From Zhengitettix transpicula (lineage: Eukaryota > Arthropoda > Insecta > Orthoptera > Tetrigidae): 64,000 nt of DNA. A program made the translations under genes and the position numbers. This document shows positions 13,405 to 26,629 of this stretch, piece by piece. Position 1 is the first letter of the stretch; every line of letters starts with the position of its first letter. The stretch spans positions 218,890,746-218,954,745 of the forward strand of contig CM073590.1 of assembly GCA_037074705.1 (NCBI GenBank), given 5' to 3'. A model generated the notes under the pieces. That model saw only the letters and a program-made list of their open reading frames with translations, ran no database searches and was not told the origin of the DNA.

Positions 13405-13845
13405 TTCTCTAGCAGGTGAAACTTTCTGAAGGGTTACCTTTGAGGATGCCTTATCCTCTGTCTGCTTTTGAACTAAGGTTCCCACAGGTCGAGGCACCTC
13501 TGTTGGTTTTGAGAGGTGTAAGAGTTGTTCGTTGTTCCTATTTGGACAGTCGGTCACCTGCCTCCAAAACTCGTCACGGCACAAGTCCCGACATCAAATC
13601 CCTCTCCCGCCGTCGGAAGGGCGTGGGACAAGTACCAAGCGCACGACCTCCTACCTGAGGCAGGTTTTCTAAGGGTTTTTCTCCATCACTTTTAGGCGAA
13701 TGCCTGGTAGGGTCCTTAGATCATAGCCTGGGCGCGGTAGTTAACCCTTGGCTACCTTCCTTTATCTTTCCGCATAATCCATTTCAAATCCCTTCCTATA
13801 CTTTTAAAGGGGAGTTGCCCTCATGTAGCCTATTACTTAAAAAAA
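13405..13845 (+). mobile_element. ~500-bp poly(A)-ended repeat, copy 1 (near full length)
   Basis: It matches the full-length copy at 33479-33981 (opposite strand) over nearly its whole length: GAACTAAGGTTCCCACA, GGACAGTCGG, GGCGAATGCC, CAAATCCCTTCCTAT, AAAGGGGAGTTGCC and CATGTAGCC are shared in order. It ends in an A run at 13845, as all copies do. It is diverged, and short open frames over it are not genes. Confidence 0.85.
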
Positions 13846-15789
13846 TATTTTCCCATATTGGTTGGGGGCTCTTATTCAAGATGTGGATATGATTAACTTC
13901 TTTCTCGCTATTTCGTGATATTTCAGCGACATATGATTATATTTTAAAGAATCAAAAAATATATATTTGAAGTACAGAAAGTCCCAATTTTTTAGAAATA
14001 TTAAACTTTTTAATAAAAATTATATTTATGTACACAAATTTCAACTTTTAATATACTAACAGTGTGATAAATAGTATTTTGGTTCGTACATATTTCTCCA
14101 AAATGTATGTTCCAGACAAATACTTTAAGGATAATATGCAAAATTGTTTTTATGAAAGGACAGACTGTCTCAAGATGATTGGATGCCGGATGGACCCATA
14201 AACAGACCATAGTTGTTCTTCATATTCATATATTTATAGACAGTGCTGAAATTAAGAAGTCGCTGAGAACGATTGCAGTAATCAGGACTGGAGTAACATA
14301 GATGTGACTATTTTCAAAGGATACATGAGACTGAAAAAAAGGAAGATTGATATTTGGCCTTCTGCTGGTGCTTTGTAACAAATAAGTACTAATTATTAGA
14401 CCGTGTATCTTTTTTTTTTTCGTAACGTAGCAATAATGAATTGAAATACGTTTACAGTTACGACGAAAGGAGAAGCAGGTTGAACATTTTGTGCAATAAT
14501 GTAGTCATAGGGACAAATCGAGAACTATCACGTTGAGTGTAAATAACACGGCAATAACGATTGGCTAATGAAACACACGAATGGCAGAGAGCCCTCGTGT
14601 CCTGGTCTCCGTGGTTAATTGCTACACTAATTCCCACCGGAGGGAATTACGCCCGTCAAACTTGTTGCGTTGTTTTGGCCCATTGTGATAATTCCTTTAG
14701 TACCACTTGACTGGTGGTTATGGACAATAACGCCTAACTCGCCAGTCACATTTTTAAGCCGTACCTCCATTTTGTTTTAAAACAATATAATAAATTTTTC
14801 TAACTCTGTTTTTCGAATTCCTCAAATTCTAGCACTATGAAATTCATTTACCTTTAAAATTCCCAAATGATGGCTGAACCTTTCCGTTAAAGTAGATAAG
14901 AAGTCCTTAGACTGTCCCTGATGCAACATAACTGAAAATCTTTTCTGAAGTCATTTAAAAATAGCGTATATATGTTTTCGGGCGTTAAAATTTTAAAAAC
15001 ATATTACATAACAAAGGAACTTTTTTTTATCAGTGTAATTCGATGTCCGATGTTTCGAATAAGTTTTGAAATGAAATCATAGTTGGTGTGCATACAGAAA
15101 GGAATGCTACATTTTACACAGGATAGAGTAAAATATCTATAGTCATATTCTTAAAATAAGTTTCAGACAGAAAGTTTTAAGTAAGCAGCGAATTATGAGT
15201 CAATCTATTCAGTAGTGGAGTATTGATAAATGACATCATTTAGTCCTTCAACCAAATGAAGAATTCGAAACTAGTCAAAAGGAACCAATCTGTAGTTATC
15301 AAATTCTGCGTTTTATTAAACCGACTATGAAGGCATAAGCATAGATCTTTGCAAACCAGAGAGACCGTTAATCTTAATACCTAGATAATACTGTAATTGA
15401 GTGAATCTACATTTTGAATTGCCTAATTAGTAACTACTGATCCTTTCATTTTCATTTGGGTTATTTTTTAATTATTTTCTTAACTTAACTTTCTTTACAA
15501 TCTTGTCTAAATCTCTTTTTTTTCTGTATACTGATGACGTGCTCTTAAGGTTGAAATTCAAACTAAGAACACCAGTGTAGTGAAATATTTAATGTTTTGT
15601 CTCACTCGATGAAGTGCCAATTGTGTATATACCTCGATTATTTCGAATTATGAAACTCTGAATAATTTTTATTGTATTCCAGGTAACTGTGAAAGAGGAA
15701 ATAGTTTTTAATAATAAACAGTAAACCTACAGAGCTTGAACTTAGGATTTTTTCACCTACTGAGAAATCAGTGGCTTAAATATTTTTTA
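13846..15789. other. Intergenic DNA with one GC-richer island
   Basis: No gene is supported. The stretch 14560-14740 is more balanced in base composition than its surroundings and has no open frame; it may be a conserved non-coding element. Confidence 0.45.
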
Positions 15790-15985
15790 AAAATAAATTT
15801 TATTTATAGTCGCATAAACTGAAGCGACTTTCTGCAGTGGTGTATTTCACTTTGTCTGAGAACTAATTTGTGAGGTATGGAAACACATACATACACAAAT
15901 TCCATGCTCTTGCCCTGATTCGAACCCGGGACCTCTGTGTTGCAAAGCAGTGACGCTGACCACTACACCAAGACGGTCAGGCAAA
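15790..15985 (-). mobile_element. tRNA-derived SINE
   Basis: Read on the minus strand, it has an RNA polymerase III A box, TGGTGTAGTGGTCAGCG (15954-15970), and a B box, GGTTCGAATC (15917-15926), spaced as in a tRNA. A body follows, then a hairpin, AGTCGCTTCAGTTTATGCGACT reading (positions 15808-15829), and an ATAAATAAA tail near 15795. The anticodon arm does not pair properly and the acceptor stem is not restored on the 3' side, so this is a tRNA-like SINE head and not a working tRNA gene. Confidence 0.85.
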
Positions 15986-18900
15986 ATAATTTTATTTGCT
16001 TTGACAGATATATATTCTGCGTCAAGTGCCGGCTGATGAATATGAGCTCATGTGCTACAGCACATAAATAAATGCAAGAAGCACGAATTTAAGAACATTT
16101 ATATTAATTTTTGTTTTAAAAGCGTGAATTTTTGCTTTGCTTTCGAAGGCCTTAAATTGCCCGCCTTGCTAATGATACCCACGTCTCAGCACAGAATGTG
16201 TCAGAATTGAGAAATGTGCATGCGCAGTATTCCGTTTCAGCCCCGTGTACTACGCGTAAATCTCAACAAACTGCCTCCTGTTAGTACTGCCACGTAGGAA
16301 GCAGATACAATTGTATCATGATTCCTGGATTGGTTCATTAATTAATTTGAATTAAAATATTTGGGAAGATAAAATACTTTTGTGTTTTTAAAACGGGTTA
16401 CGCAATTCCGCTTTTAAAAAGAAGATTCTAGTGGAAACTATGTTGACGGAATTAGAAATGTAGCATATTATGGGTCGCAGAGTATTAGCAACATTATCAT
16501 TGTTGTAGTATGGTTATCCGCGTGAAAATGGTTGCTTGGAGTGATGTACCACATATCTTAAATATCTCTCCAGTCACCACTGAAAGCTTTTTGATGTCTG
16601 ATCAGGCGATCCATTATTGAATTTTCTGTTATGTCTCTTACCCACAAATGAAAATCTTTTTCAATTTCAATAATTGAATAATTCAAGGTAAAACCACAAT
16701 ATAATCATTAGAAATTTATTTCTGTGTTTTGAAATCGTATTTTATACATATCTTGGTCGAATTTATGTGAAAGTCTCAACAATACTATGTAAGTCTAGCC
16801 TCCCAGAAGCAAGAATGTCTCATATTGAATATGAATCCGAGCGAACAAGGCCTGGGAGCGGAATTCATCCAATAACGATGGCACCACGTGAGCGGTCGAC
16901 GAAATTCAGACGTGTCTGCCATTCACCTCGTACAAAAAATAGGTAGTATTATTTGTTCCACGACTTGAACACGCTTTCGATGTCAATACCACTAATAGAC
17001 GAATGATGGACAATTATTCCGCTCGGCAAACGGTGGTTTTTGATAATATTGTAGTAATACATGACATTTTGGCAAATTTAGCAAATGATATGTCGAATTT
17101 AATAATTTTCTGCTTAGATATAAATTATAATGGTTATCCTTTTAAGAAAATTCCGCCAACATATTCATGATTCTTTTCGACAAAATCAAAGGCAATTTAG
17201 GAGCAGATAAATAATTATAAATCGGTACTAATAAAAATTTTCTGTAACAATTACAACTCATCTCTAAGTTTGGTTAAATAAACTGGATATGTAACACATT
17301 AGTTTGACATAATTTTGACGACATTTTGAAGGATGATTAAAACTAAAAACATTATCGCTGAGAGAGATTGATTTTGATTAAACATAAAATTATTATTTGT
17401 CACTCTTACAGTCCATAAGGTTTGGTATTACGGGAAGCATATTTGATCGAAATATATACCACGCTATAAATCAGAATGTACTCGCCTCTTCACAAAAAGT
17501 GATCACGACTTTCTGAATGCACCTGACTAAACATATTTTTGTACGGAGTGTATATTGCACTATTATTGGAATATGGAAGAAAGTAGCTGCTTCTAATATA
17601 ATATATCTTAACGAGTATTTATACTTTTCCAATGGCTAATCAGTTAGAATATTCATCTGCTGCTCATTTCTTCTTATTTATAAAATACGTTGGATAAGTA
17701 CCCGGTAAATGCTAAATGTAGCTCACTGCAATTTATGAGCCACTTACTGATCAATTTATGAAGTTATAACAATTTGACTTTTATTTACGCTATTGTAAGA
17801 ACACCTTTATGGTTTAACGTAATTTTAAAACAGCGAAATGTTCGAAGGAACAGGTTTTACTGCGAAATTATTAATTTTAATAGTGAAACTTATTTTTCTT
17901 TAAATGGCTAGTGTGTATTAATGTTACTGGACAGTAAATAAAAATATAATGAATTATATTTTTTAATAAAAAAGCATTTAAAAAATAATACAAAACAGAA
18001 ACTTGGTTAACTATATTTCGACTTCACTATCACTATTACGCAACATAGGAAAGTCCTAATTTCGCAAATTTTCTTTTTCAAAATAATTTTGTTATTAGAG
18101 TATTAAAACAATTAAATTGACGGCCATTATTATTTGAATTATTTGAAATGTTTGAAAGTTGAACTTTTCAATAACAGGTTCTATAGTCACAGTATCGAAT
18201 TTTACTCTCAATTCGTAACCTGTATTTTATTATAACAATCTGGATTGGTTGGATTTTCCTCTTCCCCCTTCAAATTTTAATTTTTAATTGTAAATAAACT
18301 TTACTTATATGCAACTGAAATAGAACAAGTTTCAATCGTTGGAAATTTTTAATAACGATTTTTCCGAGTGGTAGAAGTTTTGGCTACCGCCCTGTTGGAT
18401 GGCCTGCGTTGCTCTGTCTCTCTCGCGTTGACAGATGTAGCGTCGGAAACAGACAAGACGGCAGGTGGACGCTGTCAACTTCAGCTGCCTGCTGTTATAA
18501 ATTGCGGCCTCTTTATCAGCACGGACCCACAATCACGACTCCACGGCTTTCCCCTCCCTTCAAGTTGGATTTTCGCTAACTGATAGTGTAACGTACGACG
18601 TTAACATTCAGTTTAGAGGTAAACTATGACGTTATTTACTGAGCCTGTCATAGTTTCAGCATATACAGAATTTTTCTAACCCACTTCTGGCAGCTATATT
18701 AATTTAATTATAAATAAAATAACATTAATAATAATTTACAGGGAGGCTAAGAGACCTTGATAACGATATTCGGCGGGGAAATTGTGTTGTACATTTTTAT
18801 ATTTATTGGAAATTTTTTTAATTATGTTCACTTCTACAACTACAACCTCGAAATTTAATTATAATTTATTAAAAATTGTATTTGGCTCCCACAATTTAGG

Positions 18901-19824
18901 TATTACAATGTTCCACCCTCAATGATTGTCTGAGGAAAAGGAAATTGTTAATCGAGTCCTTTATTCCTATTGGTTTCCCACCGACTATTTTCTCTTCCAA
19001 AAACTAAAATGTTTTACAACCTATAACTTATTTAGTATTAACGCTATGATGCCTAAAAAAAATTAAAATCACTTGGAGTCACTAACAATTTATATAATTT
19101 GGTTCCCTCCCCAGTACAAAAATATTTTTATTGGCATAGTCCCCAACAAGTCTTGTAACCTGGCAAACAATACGCGCAGCATGCAAATTTTCTTTATTAC
19201 TAATTCTAATATAATTTTATAATCCTAAATGTTTTCCATTTATTTTCCTATAACAATAGGTCACAGCGAATATTTAAAATTTTAAAATAAAGCAATTATA
19301 ATGAAGTCTCGACTAATTTAATCCTGTTTCTCAACCAATACCATCTCATTTTCCAAATTTTCCCATTAATAATAATATAAGGAATTTCACACAATGTGTA
19401 AAGTAATATGGGTCACTCTTTACAAAATTCTGTCATTGAGATAGATCTTCTGGAACACCAATATGCTTTATATCTGTCATTTCCATTAACAAATTAACTA
19501 AAAACTTTTAGTATCCAAAATAAAAACTCTTTTCTTATATTGAATTTAATTCTTCGAAATCCTTCAGTGACGAATAATACAATTTTCTCCTAAAAGCTGA
19601 GTCTACTGAATACTAATCTAAATGTATCTTCTGTGTGACAGGCATCTCGTACGTTGTAGTGAAAACTGACGTGAACAATACTTCGAGGACGGTGCAACAT
19701 GTCATTTAACGATGAGAGGGTTATACTATGACAATGTTCAACCAAGAGACTTCTTGAAGGATTATTTCGGAGCGTGACCGTCCACTCCGTTTTGACCTCT
19801 CGCTGTTGGGTTTTGTGAAATCTC
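15986..19824. other. Intergenic DNA, no supported gene
   Basis: Mostly AT-rich. More balanced islands occur at about 16795-16960 and 18360-18600; the latter has short overlapping open frames on both strands with no recognised product. Confidence 0.45.
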
Positions 19825-20168
19825 TAGTTATCATTGGAACAGTCGGCCAGATGCCTCCAAAACTGATCAAGGCACGAAGAAGGAAATTCTGCAACCCCAC
19901 AGCAAACACCTTTCCCTCCATCGGAAGGGTGTGGGAGAAGTACCAAATACCCGACCTACCTGATGCCGGTTTTCTGGGGTTTGTCCTGCATAAAGTTTAG
20001 GCGAATGCCGGGTAGTATCCTTAAACCATAGCACAGGGGCCCTAGTTAATCTTAGCCACCACCTTCCACTACCATTCCGAATACCATCTTTCAAATTACT
20101 TCCAATGCTATTAAAGGAGAGTTGCCACCAGGTGGATTACTCTCATGTAGCCTGATACTCTAAAAAAA
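19825..20168 (+). mobile_element. ~500-bp poly(A)-ended repeat, copy 2 (5'-truncated)
   Basis: It shares CAGTCGGCCAGATGCCTCC, GGAAGGGTGTGGGA, GACCTACCTGATGCCGG, TTAGGCGAATGCCGGGTAG, GGGGCCCTAGTTAA and ATTAAAGGAGAGTTGCC with the other copies and ends in CTAAAAAAA at 20168. The first part of the full-length repeat is missing, which fits 5' truncation during retrotransposition. Confidence 0.85.
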
Positions 20169-21012
20169 TCCTAGCCTGTCTACACCTTCTTCTTCCTCAA
20201 AGAACATAAAATGCACCATTGCCGAGGTGATACTAAAATCTTGCGTCCAACAAAAAAATGAAGAGAAAGGTATATAAATAATGGCAAATATCTAACAAAT
20301 ATATTTCAACTAATTATGTTTAAAACGTAATGTAGAAATATTTTTATTACGCGTTGTTTTAATTGTGTCTTGCGTTTTAATGTTCGGTTACTCTTATTAC
20401 TATGCCCATTAAACCTCAGCGTATTACCTATTCCTTACATTTTGTCTTTGACGGTTATCACATTATCTTATAAATTTTCGTTTAATAGATTATATTGTAC
20501 TTTAATTCGTTAATAAAATTTGAATTTTCATAAGTCGTTGATTTTATATACGAATTTCCGTTATAATAATCAGAATGTTACAAATGTAAACTAACCAAGT
20601 AAACGTCATATTTATATATTCGTATCTTTACGATTAAGCTTTTGACGTAAAGTAAACGTTTAATTTTCTAGCGATAATTAGTCACTACATATGTTTCACT
20701 ATGTCCAAAATTCTTTCGGATTAATCTCATCCAAATTTATAGTTAATGTAATACACGTGAAAATAATATATAATGCTCAATTAAGATTTTTCATTAATAA
20801 CATTTCCTTACATTCATCTACTATTGTTATTCAATAAAGTAAGTAAAATAATTTAGAGATAAGTAAATAATATACGTGAAACGACAGAAAAGCACGCAGA
20901 AAACTCTAAACATTTCATTTTATGTACATAATGGATATAATCTGAGAAAATGGCAGGCTTGAAGGAGAATAGATCTCAGAAACATTATTAAACAAAGTAT
21001 ACGAAATTTATT
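20169..21012. other. AT-rich intergenic DNA, nothing supported
   Basis: Nothing recognisable on either strand. Confidence 0.5.
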
Positions 21013-21492
21013 TAATAAAAACGATAATAGACTGTATGTATATATTATTAATGATTAAACTCTTATTTTAGTAGTTACATATAAAAATTTTATTTCAGTG
21101 TAAATTACATTAAAATGTCATGATTTTAAAATACACCGTCAGGAGCTTTCGGTTATTCTAACCATATCATCTGTTAGAACAGTAATATTATTAAGTAGTT
21201 CATTGGTTTCAAATTATGTATATACCATATATTAATATATTGTGTCAGAGACACAATCATATTTTACATACCTGATAATTTAATTAATATATTTCCTTAA
21301 GCCTACACATAATTTAAATCCAATGATGTACTTAATAATTTTAATATTTTTGCAGATGAATATGGTTTGAAAAACTGAAAGCTCCTGACGATCTATTTTA
21401 CAATCATGACAGTGTAATATAATTTTCACTCAAATAAAATTTTTATGTGTGTCAATTAAAATAAGGGTTTAATAATTTATAATATTAATAAA
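21013..21492. mobile_element. 480-bp element with inverted arms and 14-bp target duplication
   Basis: Arms of about 120 bp at 21054-21178 and 21352-21472 are imperfect inverted copies; both contain GGAGCTTTC/GAAAGCTCC beside GTCA/TGAC and a TCATGA string. The whole is flanked by the perfect direct repeat ATACGAAATTTATT at 20999-21012 and 21493-21506. Each arm, read outward from the spacer, has CAGATGA, a small hairpin and GAAAGC, recalling the Penelope-type ends elsewhere in the window but of a different family. The spacer (21179-21351) has no open frame. Confidence 0.7.
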
Positions 21493-21506
21493 ATACGAAA
21501 TTTATT

Positions 21507-24500
21507 CAGCCGTATCGCTTCTTCTTTGATCATAATATTTATTTTCTCCGTTTATACGATCATCAGTATTATTTTATAAACTCCTTAAAATTTATTCTTG
21601 CTAATCTTCAAGTCTTCTGACAATGGATAAATAATAACTCAGAAGCAAAAATCGATCAATGTCATTCTATTTCAAATTCAAGTTGATAAATGATGCACAA
21701 TTCATTGTCGTTAATTTATTTTCCGTGACAACCTAATAAATTCGTCACTATTTTTCTATCTCTTTCTTTTAACAGCCAAACGAGAATTGCACTCAATAAA
21801 TTGTGTCTCGTCGTAAATAAAAATTTTCTTCTTACATCAGATAGAGATGTGTTTCGTTTCAGACAGTCTTTACAGTTCCTTATATAAATATTACGCTTAT
21901 ATTTTAGTGAAAAATAATCAGAACAATCGCTGCAGAAAACGCATAACGCGGCTTCAACTAAAATTTTGATGTTATCATTTTTTGTGTCATCGGTTAGATC
22001 GTTAAAGGAAATTTAATTTCTTCGAGCGGTGCCAATCCAGAATTATAAATGTAATATTTCCAACCGCGCGTTTCACGAATAAGGAACAACAGTTTGAGCA
22101 TATTTAGAACAAACAAGGCTAATTTAAATAGTGGAAATAGCTAAAAGTTGAATTAAAAAATAAACTATAGAATATAGTTTTGTATATTTTCGTGTAGCTC
22201 AAGAATATGAAAACTCAAATATTTCCAACGATATGTCGGGAATCCGATACTCTTATCGCCCAAATTACTTAATCAATGCAAGAGAATATTTTTAATTAAA
22301 TTCTTAATATGCTCTTATGTTATAAATAATTTATTATGTGGTTATGTTGTTTAACCGCGTGTTGTTTTATTGTATTTGGGGTCCGGAATAATGATCATAG
22401 CGTTAAGTGATATTTTCAGATTGTGGTCTGTGGATGTATTAAATATACTAATACAGTAAGAACGGCATCAAATATCTTTATTATTACATTAAAAATATTA
22501 CCCGTTACACTGTGTACAATATTGTCTCTCAACATAGAGTTCCTAAGTATGTTAATGTTTATTATCAGATACAGAACATATTGAAAATTTTAAATAAAAT
22601 TTACAAAGTTTAAAATTAGTGTTGGTTTAGCTAAAAATGCTTGTTTTTATTTTACTCAAATCGGTAGTATCAAATGATTGGAATCCGAAATTAATTAATA
22701 CCGCAAATGAAAAGTTCTCCGCAAAGGTTTCCGTTGCAAGCTTATATATATATTTATCGCACTGGCTATCATTTGGTAAAATATATTAATTGCTACAAAT
22801 AATGGAATTGATATTTTCTCGCTATTAGCATAGGGTAATTAATTAATGTAGCCGGTACTTAAGGAATTTACAATACTGGATTAACCATGTATAATATTTA
22901 TACCTTTGCAATATTTATTGTAGTTTTATTGTTAAAGATTATCTTTTTGTAAAGATCTTTCCAATAATTATAAAAATTTATTTAAAATGTATAACAACGT
23001 TACATCAATGTACAATACAATTTTACTTCAAAATATTTACTTTAATGTTTTGTAGATTTGAATTTAGCAAACGTTTATTGGATATTACTACAGCGTTTTG
23101 GAAAATCGAAACACAAACGTAAAATGTTTTAAATAAAACATATTAAAATATAGCCGCTACCAACATGATTTCTTTCCTTTATTTAATAAGCACATGACTA
23201 CTCGGGGTTCATATCAACGACGAATGTCGATTACTATCTTAACACCAACAATTTAACAATGTTATTGATTTGTATTTTAATTATTTCTGTGATACATCGG
23301 GATCAGTTACATATTTGCTTATTTCTAAGTAGGGCAAACATTCACAAAATTTGTTATATAAATATTAATTTATTACACAATGATACGCAAAAGTGGCCAT
23401 ACATTATTGTCTTCAGTTTTCTGTACAAATAACATATTTATTTTAAATATAAGGAGCTGACAAATGTTAAAACTAGTAACAATACTTGTCGTAAACGATG
23501 TTAGTTTCATGATCTCAAAATAAATTACATGTATTTTTCGTAACATTTATTTTTAATTCCTTTCTTTTTAATTCATAACAACAAATATGCGCACTTATGC
23601 TTCAACGTTCAGCAAAAGAATTAATAAAATACTGAATTACTGAGAATTATTTCATACTACATTCCTGAATCGATGTAGTAGCATTTTTATTTGTTAAATT
23701 TTAGTTTTTTTTCTATTATTGGACCATGAAATGGATTGCACATCAGACCTCTTATATACGATATTTACAAAATTAATTTTTTTCATGAGTTATTTACAAT
23801 ATTACGTTTGCCGTCAGCTAATAGCTAATTCTATTTCTGTTAGACATTTTGGTCATCTAAAAGTTAAATAATTTTTAGTATAACTGAATAATTGCTTTAA
23901 GTAGACTTAAATATTAGGAACGTAATAGTATTCAGATATTCAATAATCAAAGTGAGAAATATGTAGTACTAAATCAAAATTGTTACACAAACTATGAGCC
24001 GCATAATTTAAATTATTATTAAATGTTTAAAATTAAAAGGGTAAAATTAAAATTGGAACGTACGTAATTGAACTCATATTTTTTTTAACGATTCTGACAG
24101 AGTCGTAATTTTGGTTTTAAATGCTAAATCAATAGCTCGTTGATTTATTTATAAAATATTTATACAACGTATATTGTTAAGACGTCATCAGCCCCGATAT
24201 CATTTCTGACTGTAATAGTTACGGGTAAGTCAAATAATTATGTTATCAATATTTGCATAATTTTTAGTAATGTCTACTAGGTTGACTTTGAATCTAGTTT
24301 AAAATTAAACTTTCAGAAGAGAATAACAGAAGGTTCATAAGAAATTTGACAAATATATTTGCACATATTGATGGAAACAGAAAATAAGAAAAGGATACAG
24401 TTTAAGCAAGAATCTGGGACAGCAAACATTTACCATATACAAGTTTTATTGCATTATTTAATTCGTGTCGTCGATATGAGTACTTCGTTTACGTATGAAG

Positions 24501-26246
24501 TCCTATACAGTCCCTCAATTAAGTCCGTGTAGGATATTAATTTTTTTTAATGTAAGTGAAATTTTTAATATTATTTTACTCAGGAAAAAAAATGTTTAAG
24601 AAAAATATTCAGTATATGACACGATGTGTTAAATCACCAACGAATAAAGCTAAAATGTTTACCAACAGTTTTCGGACAGTAATTTTTAACCTGTTGCAGA
24701 AACACTTCGTCAATTTAATTTCATCCAAATAACTAAATATAATTAGAGATAGCAATTCGTAAGCGCTTTATGACTTATTTGCAGGTGAAAATAAACTATT
24801 GAGAATTAGAGGTAATAATAATAAGAACCGAGTGTATAACACGTAGATTAATTCTGCTAATAATAATTCATTTTAAATTTAAGGGGAAACTGCGGCACTG
24901 ATTTGTAAAAAATATAATATTTATGTTTTCATTGCGATGATAATACCAACAAAATTATTTACAAGACTTACCGTTTTGAAGAAATTAGAAGTAGTCAGCC
25001 TTGAAAGCATTCGCAGTAAATTGCAAATTTAAATTAATTTTAAGCTCCTATTTCGTTTTCTCTTTACTTTTGTCAAGAGCACTCTCCTTATGTGCTTCAT
25101 AGATTGTCCTTAGTAGAATACACGGCTTCACTTACATGCTAATACAAGATATTAAACTATTCCTTATTTATTAGACACGGTATTTTACAGGTATTCAATG
25201 GGGTGTGGAAATATATGTAAAAGTGATAAAGAAAGGGGAATAAATCTCCTCAAGGATTAAATAAATGATTTCAAGGAAACGAAGGAGAATACGTGACCGT
25301 TTTTACAACTGGGAGAGATCCAGATAGTCTTTAAAATTTAAATCCCAGTCATTTAATAAAATTCAATAAAATATTTTTATATCAGATTCTTCCTTTACAA
25401 TATTCGATTGACAAATATATAGTTATCAGACTAAATACGTCGATAAATATTACGAGGGGGTTGAAATGTATTGACAATGTTGGAGCTACGGTCGGTCATT
25501 TAAACTGCAAGTTTTGATTTATGTTTTACAAATATTTTTTATTTCGGCCAATTAAATTGAAATTTGGAATAATGATTTTTTTTATGGCAAAATTTTTTTT
25601 CCTCATAAATATGCCTAATTATGGCGTATATTTATGTGGCGGTTTCGCTTATGAAATAAAATTGAAATGAGAATATGAGTTTTATAATTAAATTTCAAAG
25701 TCTATAACACTTCTATTTATATGTATCCTGGAGCCCAAAAACAACAAGTTTCCGAATGCTGCAAATTCTCAAGAAGACTATCTGAAGACTTTTGTGTAAA
25801 AATGGTTACGTCTTAGGAAGCGAAGGTTTTCCTAGTGAATTTTTTCCAAATACAATTCCGCATTTTCAACCCGGAGAAATATTTAAAATAATAGTGAGAT
25901 ACCACTGCATTATAAAAATTCACAGACGATGCTGGTGGAGCTTGACAGATAAATTTAATTTCAAACATTGGCTCAGATTTGAAATTTATGGTTATCTGTT
26001 GTTACAATCCCTCTTTTCTTCTACACACAACAGTAGTAGATAAACAGAGAAAAAATTTAAGATTTGTTTTAACGACATTTTCGATTACTCGATTCCATTC
26101 TTTTCAGCTTCAACGCTCCTAGCGACCAATGAGATACCTGAAAAATACCGTGCCTAATTTAAACACAACATTATCATTAAATGTCTAATCTCTTATTTCA
26201 TCCACAGCCCTTTAACCTGTTTGCACATATTTCCCACTTTGAGAGT
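21507..26246. other. Very AT-rich DNA downstream of the DIP-like gene
   Basis: No gene or clear repeat is recognised. The 3' untranslated part of the gene must start at 26246 and run left; a possible AATAAA on the minus strand lies at 25538-25543, about 700 bases past the stop codon, but the true end cannot be told. Confidence 0.45.
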
Positions 26247-26629
26247 TTAAATGCAGGCCCAGGCCGAGTAGACGAGGACGAGTACTGGAAGACGAGTTGG
26301 GGCGACGGCGCTGGAGGGCGTGTTTCGGGGGTTGGACCTCGGCGGCGTGAGTGGCGCCATAGTCGCCTCCCCGGGTAGCAGCAGCGTCCTCACGGGCGTC
26401 GTGGGGGCGACACCCATGGGCAGCAGGTTATTGTCTTCGTCCTCGCCGAAGCTGTCGTCGTAGTCGGGCGGCCTCTTCTCGCTCTTGGGTCGCGGTTTCT
26501 TGCGCTTGTGCGACGTTCCCGGGTCCTTGACGTGAGGACCCTGTTTCTTACGCGACGGCGTCGGAGGCGGCAACAGTTTCCCGAACGGGTGTGTGGCAGC
26601 CGTCGTGGTCTTCGGAGGTAGCTGTAGCT
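26247..26629 (-). CDS. DIP-like last exon: charged linker and putative GPI-anchor tail
   Basis: The exon is 383 nt: two bases finishing a glutamate codon, 126 codons, then TAA at 26247-26249. After LQLPPKTTT comes a proline-rich linker with a strongly basic stretch (SRKKQG, HKRKKPRPKSEKRPP), then an acidic patch (DYDDSFGEDED), then NTPSSAVAP. The last 14 residues, LPVLVLVYSAWACI, are hydrophobic with no basic residues after them. That fits a cleaved GPI-attachment signal with a likely omega site near residues 412-414. DIPs are usually GPI-linked or short-tailed surface proteins, so this agrees, but it is an inference; a secreted form is possible. The exon is very GC-rich against an AT-rich background. 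The acceptor is caacag. No upstream ATG is needed: the exon is entered by splicing. Confidence 0.88.

Noticed and set aside
15900..15985. A working tRNA gene
   Set aside because: A and B boxes are present but the anticodon arm does not pair and the acceptor stem is not closed; a SINE explains it better.
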